A stretch of DNA of 64,000 nucleotides from Wenyingzhuangia marina (GTDB taxonomy: Bacteria; Bacteroidota; Bacteroidia; Flavobacteriales; Flavobacteriaceae), in the NCBI RefSeq assembly GCF_900130035.1, contig NZ_FQXQ01000001.1, forward strand, positions 372,001 to 436,000, written 5' to 3'. Positions 28,457-36,404 of this stretch are shown piece by piece (the stretch's first letter is position 1; the number at the start of each line of letters is the position of its first letter). The translations under genes and the position numbers were made by a program. A model generated the notes under the pieces. It saw only the letters and a list, made by a program, of their open reading frames with translations, did not search any database and was not told the DNA's origin.

Positions 28457-29116
28457 TTATTTTCTTGTTAGAATTTCATCTACCATTCCGTAAGCTTTTG
28501 CTTCATCAGCTTTCATCCAGTAATCTCTATCAGAATCTTGAGAAACTTTATCAAAAGGTTGTCCCGAATGATTGGCAATAATGGTATATAATTCTTGCTT
28601 TAATTTGTTAATCTCTCTAACGGTAATTTCCATATCAGTAGCTTGTCCTTGTGCACCTCCTAATGGTTGGTGAATCATGACACGTGAATGCGGTAATGCA
28701 GAACGTTTTCCTGCTGCTCCTGCACACATCAACACAGCTCCCATACTTGCCGCCATACCGGTACAAATAGTTGCTACATCTGGTTTGATGAATTGCATGG
28801 TATCATATATACCTAAACCTGCATAAACACCTCCACCTGGAGAATTGATATAAATTGAAATGTCTTTAGAAGCATCTACAGATTCTAAAAACAACAATTG
28901 CGCTTGAATGATATTGGCTACCTGATCGTTAATTCCTGTTCCTAAAAAAATAATTCTATCCATCATTAAACGAGAGAAAACATCCATTTGTGTAATGTTT
29001 AACTGACGTTCTTCCATAATATATGGGGTTACTGAACTTACTATTTTATCGTAATGTGTACTACTAATACCGTGATGCTTAGTAGCGTATTTTTCAAATT
29101 CTTTTCCGAAATCCAT
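28457..29116 (-). CDS. clpP: ClpP, proteolytic subunit
   Basis: Serine protease forming two heptameric rings; works with ClpX. The 219 residues include the catalytic Ser124 in GMAASMGA and His149 in MIHQPLGG, with the Asp in the following DSDRDYWM segment. NSPGGGVYAG is the substrate-binding strand. The start MDFGKEFEKYATKH carries a propeptide of about 20 residues typical of ClpP. It is directly upstream of clpX and preceded by a TACCTTTG box. Confidence 0.97.
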   Translation of the reverse strand: MDFGKEFEKYATKHHGISSTHYDKIVSSVTPYIMEERQLNITQMDVFSRLMMDRIIFLGTGINDQVANIIQAQLLFLESVDASKDISIYINSPGGGVYAGLGIYDTMQFIKPDVATICTGMAASMGAVLMCAGAAGKRSALPHSRVMIHQPLGGAQGQATDMEITVREINKLKQELYTIIANHSGQPFDKVSQDSDRDYWMKADEAKAYGMVDEILTRK

Positions 29117-29137
29117 ATGTTCTTTTCTTAAGGGTTA

Positions 29138-29145
29138 CAAAGGTA
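29138..29145 (-). promoter_or_regulatory. -7 promoter box for clpP
   Basis: CAAAGGTA on the plus strand, so TACCTTTG on the minus strand, 21 nt before the clpP start codon. Confidence 0.6.
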
Positions 29146-29255
29146 AATATACTAAAGTAAAGTTGAATTAAATAGTCTGGAAAATCCTTCATTATTTATT
29201 ATAAACAATGATTTTAGTACTTTAGCGTTACATTAGCACTTGAATTAATATTTTT

Positions 29256-29912
29256 ATGAAACATATAACTACCCTTTTTCTACTACTTACACTTACCACC
29301 AGCTTTGCAAAAGAGTATAAAATAGAGACTATCAGTAAAATAACGCAAACAAACACTCCACAACCTAAAAGCAACAAATTAGAGAATCCTTTTGAGGCAA
29401 AAGAAAATATTGGTCTTCAATTTGATTATTTATACAAAAAATCTACTACTTATCAAGAATACAAAGTGATTAGTATTTCTTTATACAATACTTTAAAAAG
29501 TAGTGTTTTGGATTCTATTCAGTCTCAAAAAAACATTATTGCTGAAAAAAATGGGGTTATCACAGACAACAAACAACAGATAACATCTTTACAAGAAAAA
29601 TTAACTGACACTCAAAACAAATTAGAAACAGCAATCTCTCTTAAAGAAAGTAGATCTATTTTAGGAATGCCTACTAGCAAAACCATTTTTTCTACCGTAA
29701 TTGCTGTTACCTATATTACCTTATTTATTTTACTAGGTTTCTTTATATTTAAATACAAGCAAAACCTTGGAATTACAAACAAAGCTGTTGATGATCTAAA
29801 CAGTTTGGAAATTGAATTTGAAAAACACAAAAAGAATTCTTTAAAGCGTTTTCAAGAAGTAAGCCGTAAATTGCAAGACGAATTAAACAAAAATTGGAAG
29901 AAAGAAAAATAA
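29256..29912 (+). CDS. Exported coiled-coil protein with one membrane helix
   Basis: A 218-residue protein with a signal peptide (1-18, ending SFA), a conserved central patch STTYQEYKVI (63-72), a coiled coil (about 85-130), a membrane helix (144-166) and a second, charged helix (about 175-218). A periplasmic coiled coil linked to a cytoplasmic one suggests an envelope structural or sensing role. From memory, homologues in flavobacterial genomes are sometimes labelled tRNA (guanine-N1)-methyltransferase; nothing here resembles TrmD, so that name should not be transferred. The gene stands alone between clpP (divergent) and the helicase gene. Confidence 0.75.
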   Translation: MKHITTLFLLLTLTTSFAKEYKIETISKITQTNTPQPKSNKLENPFEAKENIGLQFDYLYKKSTTYQEYKVISISLYNTLKSSVLDSIQSQKNIIAEKNGVITDNKQQITSLQEKLTDTQNKLETAISLKESRSILGMPTSKTIFSTVIAVTYITLFILLGFFIFKYKQNLGITNKAVDDLNSLEIEFEKHKKNSLKRFQEVSRKLQDELNKNWKKEK

Positions 29913-29950
29913 CCTCTTCTTTTTAAGCAATTTCCTTATTCTTGTTTGCC

Positions 29951-29958
29951 TATCTTTG
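29951..29958 (+). promoter_or_regulatory. -7 promoter box for the DEAD-box helicase
   Basis: TATCTTTG, matching TAnnTTTG, ends 20 nt before the chosen ATG at 29979. It lies inside the extension created by an upstream in-frame ATG at 29946 and so argues against that start. Confidence 0.6.
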
Positions 29959-29978
29959 CAGCTAGAAATTTAGGAATT

Positions 29979-31316
29979 ATGTCTTTTGAAAATTTAAACC
30001 TTAACAACCAACTTCGCAACGCTATTAGCGACTTGGGATACACCGAACCTACAAAAATACAGGAAGATGCTTTTCCTTGTATCATGTCTGGTAGAGATGT
30101 TGTTGGTATTGCACAAACAGGAACTGGTAAAACTTTTGCTTACCTAATGCCTATTTTGCGCATGTTACCGTATTCTGAACAAAAGCACCCTAGAGTTTTA
30201 ATTGTAGTTCCTACTCGTGAATTGGTTGTACAGGTAATTGATGCTTTAGATAAATTAACTCCTTACCTAAACGTTCGCTATGGTGGAATTTATGGTGGAG
30301 CAAACATCAACAAACAAAAAGAAATGATTCACAACGGCTTAGATATTTTGGTATCTACACCAAGACGTGTGATTGATTTAGGAATGGCTGGAGCTTTAAA
30401 ACTTAAGTTTATTCAGAAATTAGTGATTGATGAAGTTGATGAAATTTTTAACCTTGGTTTTAGATTGCAATTGATTGATATTATTGATTTGGTTCCTAAA
30501 AAGAAACAAGCCATTTTGTTTTCTGCAACTATGACCGATGAAGTTTCTGAATTGATTGAAGATTTTTTTAACAATCCTATTAATGTAGAGTCTGCAGCAT
30601 CGGGAACTCGTTTAGAAAACATAGATCAAATGGCCTTTGTAGTGCCAAACTTCTATACCAAAATAAATTTATTAAACCATTTATTACAAGATGATGAAGA
30701 CATGACTCGTGTCTTGGTATTCATCAAACATAAATATTTAGCCGATCTGGTTTTTAACGAAATTCAGGGAATGGCAGAATATCCAGAAGATTCTTTTGCT
30801 TTAATTCACTCTAACAAAACACAAAATTATCGTTTGCGTTCTGTAGAAAACTTCAAAGCTGGAAAGCACCGAGTTTTAATTACTACCGATGTATTGTCTA
30901 GAGGAATGGACATTCCAGACGTAACACATGTAATCAATTTTGATTTACCAAAAGAACCTGAAGCTTATATGCACCGTATTGGTAGAACTGGTCGTGCTAG
31001 TAACGAAGGTTTTGCCTTGTCTTTTATTACTGAAAAAGACAATGAAATGGTTGAAGCTATCGAAGCTTTAATGGATTATGAAATTCCTAAATATAATTTA
31101 CCCGAAGAGATTTTTATTGAAAGTAAATTATTAGAAGAGGAAGTAGAAATTGAAGACATTACTCCTTATCAAAAATTAGGATCTAAAGAATTTGCTCCTG
31201 GACCTGCTTTTCATGAGAAATCAGAAAAAAACAAAAAAGTGAATTTAGGAGGAAGTTACCGTAGAATGATTGCCAAAAAGTATAAAAAACCTCAACGTAG
31301 GAGACCTAAGAAATAG
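29979..31316 (+). CDS. DEAD-box RNA helicase
   Basis: ATP-dependent RNA helicase of the RhlE/DeaD group, likely in ribosome assembly or mRNA turnover. From the ATG at 29979 it has 445 residues. Motifs in order: Q motif (GYTEPTKIQEDAF), I (AQTGTGKT), Ia (PTRELVVQV), GG, Ib (TPRRVID), II as DEVD instead of DEAD, III (SAT), IV, V (TTDVLSRGMDI) and VI (HRIGRTGRA). The tail is basic (KKYKKPQRRRPKK), suiting RNA binding. The DEVD variant is a conservative change of motif II. Confidence 0.93.
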   Translation: MSFENLNLNNQLRNAISDLGYTEPTKIQEDAFPCIMSGRDVVGIAQTGTGKTFAYLMPILRMLPYSEQKHPRVLIVVPTRELVVQVIDALDKLTPYLNVRYGGIYGGANINKQKEMIHNGLDILVSTPRRVIDLGMAGALKLKFIQKLVIDEVDEIFNLGFRLQLIDIIDLVPKKKQAILFSATMTDEVSELIEDFFNNPINVESAASGTRLENIDQMAFVVPNFYTKINLLNHLLQDDEDMTRVLVFIKHKYLADLVFNEIQGMAEYPEDSFALIHSNKTQNYRLRSVENFKAGKHRVLITTDVLSRGMDIPDVTHVINFDLPKEPEAYMHRIGRTGRASNEGFALSFITEKDNEMVEAIEALMDYEIPKYNLPEEIFIESKLLEEEVEIEDITPYQKLGSKEFAPGPAFHEKSEKNKKVNLGGSYRRMIAKKYKKPQRRRPKK

Positions 31317-31390
31317 GAAATGGTTACTGATTAAAAAATCTATTCAACAATTAAACACATCAACAAGTAAATAGTTTTATTTAAAAACCG

Positions 31391-31410
31391 AGGTCATCGA
31401 GCGGAGTCGA
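31391..31410 (+). repeat. Dispersed intergenic repeat, copy A
   Basis: AGGTCATCGAGCGGAGTCGA, identical over all 20 bases to the reverse complement of 56163-56182. It is markedly richer in G and C than its surroundings and sits between the helicase and Gre-like genes. The sequence resembles short dispersed repeats known from flavobacterial genomes. Confidence 0.75.
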
Positions 31411-31425
31411 GATGAAAAAACACTA

Positions 31426-31875
31426 TTAAAAAACCTCATCTATTTTTAATTGTTTTCCGTTAAACACAAAACAATCATCTTTTTGTTTTCCTATCAATAA
31501 TTGACCAATAGGAGAGTTGATGGAAATGACCATAAAGGTTTTTTCTTCATATTTTACTTGTCCAATACTTGAGGCTAAAAAATAATAAAATCCATTGGCT
31601 AAAACCAAGCTCCCAATTTGAGCTTTGGTTTTAGGAGATATTTCTATTTTTCGCAACATATTTTTTTGAGACAACACCGTTTGATATTGTTGTCCCAATT
31701 TTTCCATTTCTAACTGTAACATTGCCCTACCGGTTTCGTGTTTATCACCTGCAGAGCTTTTGGTTTCTGAATTTAAATCTTGCTGATAACCATTAATTGC
31801 TTGTTGAATATTTTCTAATTTATCGTCAATTAACTGAACACATCTCTTCAATAATTCCTCCTTATTCACTTTCAT
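31426..31875 (-). CDS. GreA/GreB-like transcript cleavage factor
   Basis: A 149-residue protein with the two-part Gre layout: an N-terminal helical hairpin (about 1-75) and a C-terminal beta domain (about 80-149) containing IGSLVLANGFYYFL and SINSPIGQLLIGK, which parallels the SPIGxALLGK of GreA. At the hairpin tip, GDKHET (43-48) matches GDLKEN of E. coli GreA, keeping the functional acids as D44 and E47. It therefore probably enters the RNA polymerase secondary channel. It overlaps dinB by 4 bp (ATGA), indicating translational coupling. From memory, related genes are sometimes mislabelled 3-oxoacyl-ACP synthase. Confidence 0.72.
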   Translation of the reverse strand: MKVNKEELLKRCVQLIDDKLENIQQAINGYQQDLNSETKSSAGDKHETGRAMLQLEMEKLGQQYQTVLSQKNMLRKIEISPKTKAQIGSLVLANGFYYFLASSIGQVKYEEKTFMVISINSPIGQLLIGKQKDDCFVFNGKQLKIDEVF

Positions 31876-32963
31876 AAATCTAATTTTAGTTGAATGTATT
31901 GTTTTACCGTTTTAGGCTCTTCATTATTTAAATTATTGATAGAAATTCCTAACAACCTTACCGATTCTTTTAATTCTTCTTGATATAAAAGTTCTTTCAC
32001 AACAGGAAAAATATCCGTTTTCAAATGGATAAATTCTTCTAACGTTTTGCTTCTTGTCGTTTGAGTAAAATCACTATATTTTATTTTTAATGTAATTGTC
32101 CTTCCTTTTACATTACTTTTTAACAACCTATTTTCTATTTCATTAGCTATAATTTCTAACTTTTCTAAAATAAAAATTTCTGAAGTTAAATTTTCTAAAT
32201 AAGTATGTTCTGCCCCTACCGATTTTCTTGTTCTTGATGCACGAACAGGACTATTGTGAATACCCCTTACAATATTGTAATAATGCTGAGCAGCACTTTT
32301 AAAATGCTGCTCTAAAAACGCTAAACTTTTACTCTTTAAATCTGCTCCAGTAAAAATCCCTAATTGATACATTTTTTGAGTAGTTACTTTTCCTACCCCA
32401 TAAAACTTACGAATCTGCAAAGTCTCTAAAAAGGGAACTACCTCATCAGGAGTAATGGTTTTTTGTCCATTAGGCTTATTTACATCCGAAGCAATTTTTG
32501 CTACAAATTTATTAGGAGCAATTCCTGCTGAGGCACATAAACCTGTTCTCTTAAAAATTTCATCTCTAATTTCTTGTGCAATCATTGTAGCCGATTGCAT
32601 TCCTTTTTTATTAATGGTCACATCTAAATAAGCTTCATCTAAAGATAAAGGCTCTACCAAATCTGTATACTCATAAAAAATTTCTCTTACTTGATTCGAC
32701 ACCTCCTTATATCTTACAAAATCAGAACGAACAAAAATTAAATCAGGACACATTTTTTTAGCCAATGAACCTGCCATGGCAGATTTTACTCCAAATTTTC
32801 TAGCCTCGTAACTCGCAGCTGCAATCACCCCTCTTCTACCATCACCACCAACAGCAATTGCTTTTCCTCGCAACTCAGGATTGTCTAACTGAGCCACTGA
32901 AGCAAAAAAAGCATCCATATCCACATGAATAATTTTACGAACGATAAAAACTGATTCTTCCAA
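31872..32963 (-). CDS. dinB: DNA polymerase IV
   Basis: Y-family error-prone polymerase for translesion synthesis. The 363 residues start with a short extension, then IIHVDMDAFFASVAQL carries the first catalytic Asp and the steric-gate Phe region. SLDEAYLDV holds the Asp-Glu pair. The helix-hairpin-helix of the thumb (IRKFYGVGKVTTQKMYQLGI) and the little finger (RTRKSVGAEHTYLENL) follow. The C-terminus lacks an obvious QLxLF clamp-binding motif but ends KQYIQLKLDL, which may serve. Its stop overlaps the ATG of the Gre-like gene by 4 bp. A TATTTTTG box is 21 nt upstream. No LexA-type box was recognised. Confidence 0.95.
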   Translation of the reverse strand: MEESVFIVRKIIHVDMDAFFASVAQLDNPELRGKAIAVGGDGRRGVIAAASYEARKFGVKSAMAGSLAKKMCPDLIFVRSDFVRYKEVSNQVREIFYEYTDLVEPLSLDEAYLDVTINKKGMQSATMIAQEIRDEIFKRTGLCASAGIAPNKFVAKIASDVNKPNGQKTITPDEVVPFLETLQIRKFYGVGKVTTQKMYQLGIFTGADLKSKSLAFLEQHFKSAAQHYYNIVRGIHNSPVRASRTRKSVGAEHTYLENLTSEIFILEKLEIIANEIENRLLKSNVKGRTITLKIKYSDFTQTTRSKTLEEFIHLKTDIFPVVKELLYQEELKESVRLLGISINNLNNEEPKTVKQYIQLKLDL

Positions 32964-32984
32964 TATGTACTAAAGTGAGTAAAA

Positions 32985-32992
32985 CAAAAATA
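32985..32992 (-). promoter_or_regulatory. -7 promoter box for dinB
   Basis: CAAAAATA on the plus strand, so TATTTTTG on the minus strand, 21 nt before the dinB start codon. Confidence 0.5.
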
Positions 32993-33008
32993 AACATCTT
33001 AAAACTAA

Positions 33009-33039
33009 AAAAGCCCTATCAAAAAATGACAGGGCTTTT
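33009..33039 (-). terminator. Hairpin terminator after gdhA
   Basis: Arms 33009-33020 and 33028-33039 (AAAAGCCCTATC with GACAGGGCTTTT) pair with one A/C mismatch around a 7-nt loop, with A/T runs flanking. Placed 19 nt after the gdhA stop. Confidence 0.75.
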
Positions 33040-33057
33040 CATTTTATTTTAAATTAT

Positions 33058-34401
33058 TTAAATAACTCCTTGGGCAAGCATAGCATCTGCTACTTTTACA
33101 AACCCTGCAATATTCGCTCCTTTTACATAGTTTATATAACCATCTTCATCTGTCCCATATTGTACGCATGAAGCATGAATATCTTTCATAATATCTTTTA
33201 ATTTTTCATCAACTTCTGTACGAGTCCATTTGTAACGTAAAGCATTTTGAGTCATTTCTAACCCAGAAGTTGCCACCCCACCAGCATTAGAAGCCTTCCC
33301 TGGGGCAAATAATATTTTTGCTTTGTGAAAAACAGCTACAGCCTCTATAGTACATGGCATATTAGCTCCTTCAGTTACACACATACAACCATTGTTTACT
33401 AAATTTTTAGCATCTTCTTCATGCAATTCGTTTTGAGTAGCACAAGGAAAAGCGATATCGCATTTTTCTGACCAAGGTGTTTTTCCTTTATAAAATACTG
33501 CGGATGGATAAGCATCTATATATTCTGATATCCTTCCTCTTTTTACATTTTTTAAATCTTTGATAAAGTCTAACTTAACCTGATCTATTCCATCTTTATC
33601 ATAAATATACCCTGAAGAATCGGACATCGTAACCACCTTTCCTCCTAGTTGAATACATTTTTCGGCAGCATACTCTGCCACATTTCCTGAACCTGAGATT
33701 AAAATTGTTTTCCCTTTAATAGTTTGATCCTTTGTTTTTAACATAGAATCTGCAAAATAAACCGCTCCATATCCTGTAGCTTCTGGTCTAATTTGTGAAC
33801 CTCCCCAAGACAATCCTTTACCAGTAAGAACTCCTGTAAATTCGTTTCTTAGTTTTTTATACATTCCAAACAAGAATCCAACTTCACGTGCTCCCACTCC
33901 AATATCTCCCGCTGGAACATCGGTATCATGACCAATATGTCTAAACAATTCAGACATAAAAGCGTGACAAAAACGCATAATTTCATCATCTGATTTTCCC
34001 TTAGGATCAAAGTCTGAACCTCCTTTACCACCACCCATTGGTAACGTAGTTAAAGAATTTTTAAATACTTGCTCAAACGCTAAAAACTTTAACACACTTT
34101 GGTTTACCGTAGGATGAAATCTCAATCCTCCTTTATAGGGTCCAATTGCAGAATTCATTTGCACTCTATATCCTCTATTTATTTGAACTTCTCCATCATC
34201 ATCAACCCAACAAACTCTGAATGATATCAATCTTTCTGGCTCTACAATTCTTGATAATATTTTTTTCCCAGCATAAATATCATGCTCAGATATATATGGA
34301 ACAACTGTTTCTGCAACTTCTTGAACTGCTTGCAAAAATTCGGGCTCATGAGCGTTACGAATTTTTATATCGTCCATAAATTCTTTTACTCTTTTATCCA
34401 T
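33058..34401 (-). CDS. gdhA: Glutamate dehydrogenase, NADP-type
   Basis: Converts 2-oxoglutarate and ammonia to glutamate, linking nitrogen assimilation to the TCA cycle. It has 447 residues, the size of the E. coli hexameric enzyme. RGYRVQMNSAIGPYKGGLRFH and PMGGGKGGSDFDPKGKSD carry substrate-binding and catalytic lysines. The nucleotide fold has ISGSGNVAEYAAEK. The family and the SDSSGYIYD segment fit the NADP(H) biosynthetic class. Single-gene unit with its own terminator. Confidence 0.96.
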   Translation of the reverse strand: MDKRVKEFMDDIKIRNAHEPEFLQAVQEVAETVVPYISEHDIYAGKKILSRIVEPERLISFRVCWVDDDGEVQINRGYRVQMNSAIGPYKGGLRFHPTVNQSVLKFLAFEQVFKNSLTTLPMGGGKGGSDFDPKGKSDDEIMRFCHAFMSELFRHIGHDTDVPAGDIGVGAREVGFLFGMYKKLRNEFTGVLTGKGLSWGGSQIRPEATGYGAVYFADSMLKTKDQTIKGKTILISGSGNVAEYAAEKCIQLGGKVVTMSDSSGYIYDKDGIDQVKLDFIKDLKNVKRGRISEYIDAYPSAVFYKGKTPWSEKCDIAFPCATQNELHEEDAKNLVNNGCMCVTEGANMPCTIEAVAVFHKAKILFAPGKASNAGGVATSGLEMTQNALRYKWTRTEVDEKLKDIMKDIHASCVQYGTDEDGYINYVKGANIAGFVKVADAMLAQGVI

Positions 34402-34465
34402 TTTTTTCTTTTAAAATCTAGTTATCTGTTACAATCAAAAACAATAAACATACCAACTCGGTATT

Positions 34466-35341
34466 TTATTTTTTTGATTTTAAATTAAATATTCGGTTAA
34501 TATTAAATCCAAAAAAGAAATCTCTTTTAGACCAGTCACCCGCTGCTTGTGTTATAAAAGCATTCTCGTACATTCCTTGAGCATTACTAAAGTGTAGCTG
34601 AAAAACATGTCCTCCGGTTTCTATTTCATAACCTATGGAAAAAACATTTTTATACGGACTTGTACTTGCTCTATTTAAATGCAAACCATAATCTACCACA
34701 ATCCCCATTCTTTTGGTAAATAAATATCGTCCTCCAAAACCTAAAGCATATTGCAAATTATCTTGTTCTTCCAATTCAACCAAACCATCATGTAAAATAG
34801 TTGGCACAAATTCAACAGAAAGTTTATCGTTAATTTTACTTGCCATAATTAATTGATGAGTACTTCTTAGTCTGTTTGCAAATCTTATCCCTGGTAATAA
34901 ATTCTCATCCAAAGAAGTGTCTATCCCTAATAAATGATGACCTGCTATGGTGAACGGAAATCCATTCTTTTTTTGATTGATGATATGATACTTTGCTCCA
35001 AAATCATACGTTCTTCTAAATTTACTCCTTGAAAAACTAAGGTTGATTTTATCAGATAAACCATACACAAATTGTAAACGAGTAGAGGCAATATCTAATC
35101 CAAATAAATCTTCTATTCCATTTTTAACGCTTCCAAATCTATGAGCTACAATAAAATTTAGATGATTTTTAGGAACTAATTTTGGAGTTTCAAAATTGAC
35201 TAACTTATAACTTTTAAAAGTTGAACTAACTTCAGTTGATGCTTCATCTGTGTCATCATCAATCATGTCTAACAAATTACTTTGAGAGAATATAGAAACA
35301 TTACATAATAGTAAAAAGACTAAAAAGAAATACTTATTCAT
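34466..35341 (-). CDS. DUF5777 outer-membrane beta-barrel protein
   Basis: A 291-residue exported protein: signal peptide (about 1-19, ending IFSQ), an acidic stretch (DMIDDDTDEAST), then a predicted small barrel. Family-like segments are VAHRFGSVKNGIEDLFGLD and HQLIMASKI. DUF5777 proteins in Bacteroidetes are often encoded next to a monohaem cytochrome and a YceI protein, exactly as here (divergent, 74 nt away). A link to periplasmic redox chemistry is therefore inferred, but the function is unproven. Confidence 0.82.
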   Translation of the reverse strand: MNKYFFLVFLLLCNVSIFSQSNLLDMIDDDTDEASTEVSSTFKSYKLVNFETPKLVPKNHLNFIVAHRFGSVKNGIEDLFGLDIASTRLQFVYGLSDKINLSFSRSKFRRTYDFGAKYHIINQKKNGFPFTIAGHHLLGIDTSLDENLLPGIRFANRLRSTHQLIMASKINDKLSVEFVPTILHDGLVELEEQDNLQYALGFGGRYLFTKRMGIVVDYGLHLNRASTSPYKNVFSIGYEIETGGHVFQLHFSNAQGMYENAFITQAAGDWSKRDFFFGFNINRIFNLKSKK

Positions 35342-35415
35342 TGAATATAAATTTAATTATGTGTAATTTAAGCTAGTATTAAACTACTAAATCTTAAATT
35401 TAAAATAACTAAATC

Positions 35416-35760
35416 ATGAAGAAAATATTTTTAATAGGTTTTTTATCCATCTTTTTTGTCAATTGCGCTAATGATAGTGAATCTGATTTTACAGAAAAAG
35501 AAACAGATCCAACTGTAAAACTAACGTACACCAAAGACATCAAACCTATTATTGATAATAATTGTCTACAATGTCACAACAACCCTACAACCAATGCCGC
35601 TCCAACAAGCTATAACACTTATGAACTTGTAAGAGACCATGCAAGCTCTATGCAGTCTAGAATGAACAGTGCATCGGCTCCAATGCCGCAATCTGGTTTA
35701 CTACCTGCAGCTACCAGAGCTAAATTTGACAAATGGATTACTGATGGAAAACTAGAATAA
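35416..35760 (+). CDS. Monohaem c-type cytochrome lipoprotein
   Basis: A 114-residue lipoprotein: signal MKKIFLIGFLSIFFVNC with the lipid-modified Cys at residue 17. A haem-binding motif C50-L-Q-C53-H54 follows in an IKPIIDNNCLQCHN context typical of cytochrome-like domains in Bacteroidetes. Met90 in APMPQSG is the likely sixth haem ligand. It ends in a helix RAKFDKWITDGKLE. The protein should sit at the periplasmic or outer-membrane face and carry electrons. It is 2 nt upstream of the YceI gene, so they are co-transcribed. Confidence 0.88.
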   Translation: MKKIFLIGFLSIFFVNCANDSESDFTEKETDPTVKLTYTKDIKPIIDNNCLQCHNNPTTNAAPTSYNTYELVRDHASSMQSRMNSASAPMPQSGLLPAATRAKFDKWITDGKLE

Positions 35761-35762
35761 TA

Positions 35763-36314
35763 ATGAAAAATACATTTTTATACATATTAACATTTCTGTT
35801 AGGTACTACACTTTTTTATGGACAAAAAAATTTATACAAAACAGACATAGCCAACATTAAATTTGATGCAGGTAAAAACAAGATTGAACCCATTAATGCT
35901 GAGAATGAAAAGGTAAAAATCATATTAAACAGTGATACAGGTGAAATTGCTTGTAGCATGAACATGTCTGACTTTTCCTTTCCTAATAAATTAATGCAAG
36001 AGCATTTTAACGAAAATTATATAGAAAGTGATAAATATCCTAAGGCCACCTTCACCGGTAAAATAGATAATTTTAGCAAGACTGATTTTTCATCAGAAAA
36101 AACAGTATGGGTTAAAGGAACTTTTAAAATACATGGCAATACTCAAACCAAAACAACAAAAATCAAGCTTTTAAAGCAAAACAACAACTACGTTATTAAA
36201 AGTACTTTTATACTAGAACTTAAAGATTATAAAATAAAGATACCTAGTATTATGTTCTACAAAATTGCCGAAAAAGTGAATGTAAATTTAACGGCCGAAT
36301 TAAAAGAATTATAA
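35763..36314 (+). CDS. YceI-family periplasmic lipocalin-like protein
   Basis: A 183-residue protein with a signal peptide (about 1-20). The YceI pattern is present: repeated beta strands, LMQEHFNENYIESDKYPKATFTGKI, and VKGTFKIHGNTQTKT. YceI proteins have an eight-stranded barrel that binds polyisoprenoid chains in characterised cases. The link with a c-type cytochrome lipoprotein immediately upstream and a DUF5777 barrel nearby suggests a role in handling a quinone-like or other hydrophobic redox molecule in the periplasm; that is inference. Confidence 0.88.
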   Translation: MKNTFLYILTFLLGTTLFYGQKNLYKTDIANIKFDAGKNKIEPINAENEKVKIILNSDTGEIACSMNMSDFSFPNKLMQEHFNENYIESDKYPKATFTGKIDNFSKTDFSSEKTVWVKGTFKIHGNTQTKTTKIKLLKQNNNYVIKSTFILELKDYKIKIPSIMFYKIAEKVNVNLTAELKEL

Positions 36315-36372
36315 TAGTTTTTACAACTTTGTAAAAGTCTTTACAAATATCACATTACTCCAAATAGTTTGT

Positions 36373-36380
36373 TAAATTTG
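36373..36380 (+). promoter_or_regulatory. -7 promoter box for pheS
   Basis: TAAATTTG matches TAnnTTTG and ends 24 nt before the pheS ATG. Confidence 0.6.
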
Positions 36381-36404
36381 CAATCTAATTTCTGAATAGC
36401 AATT

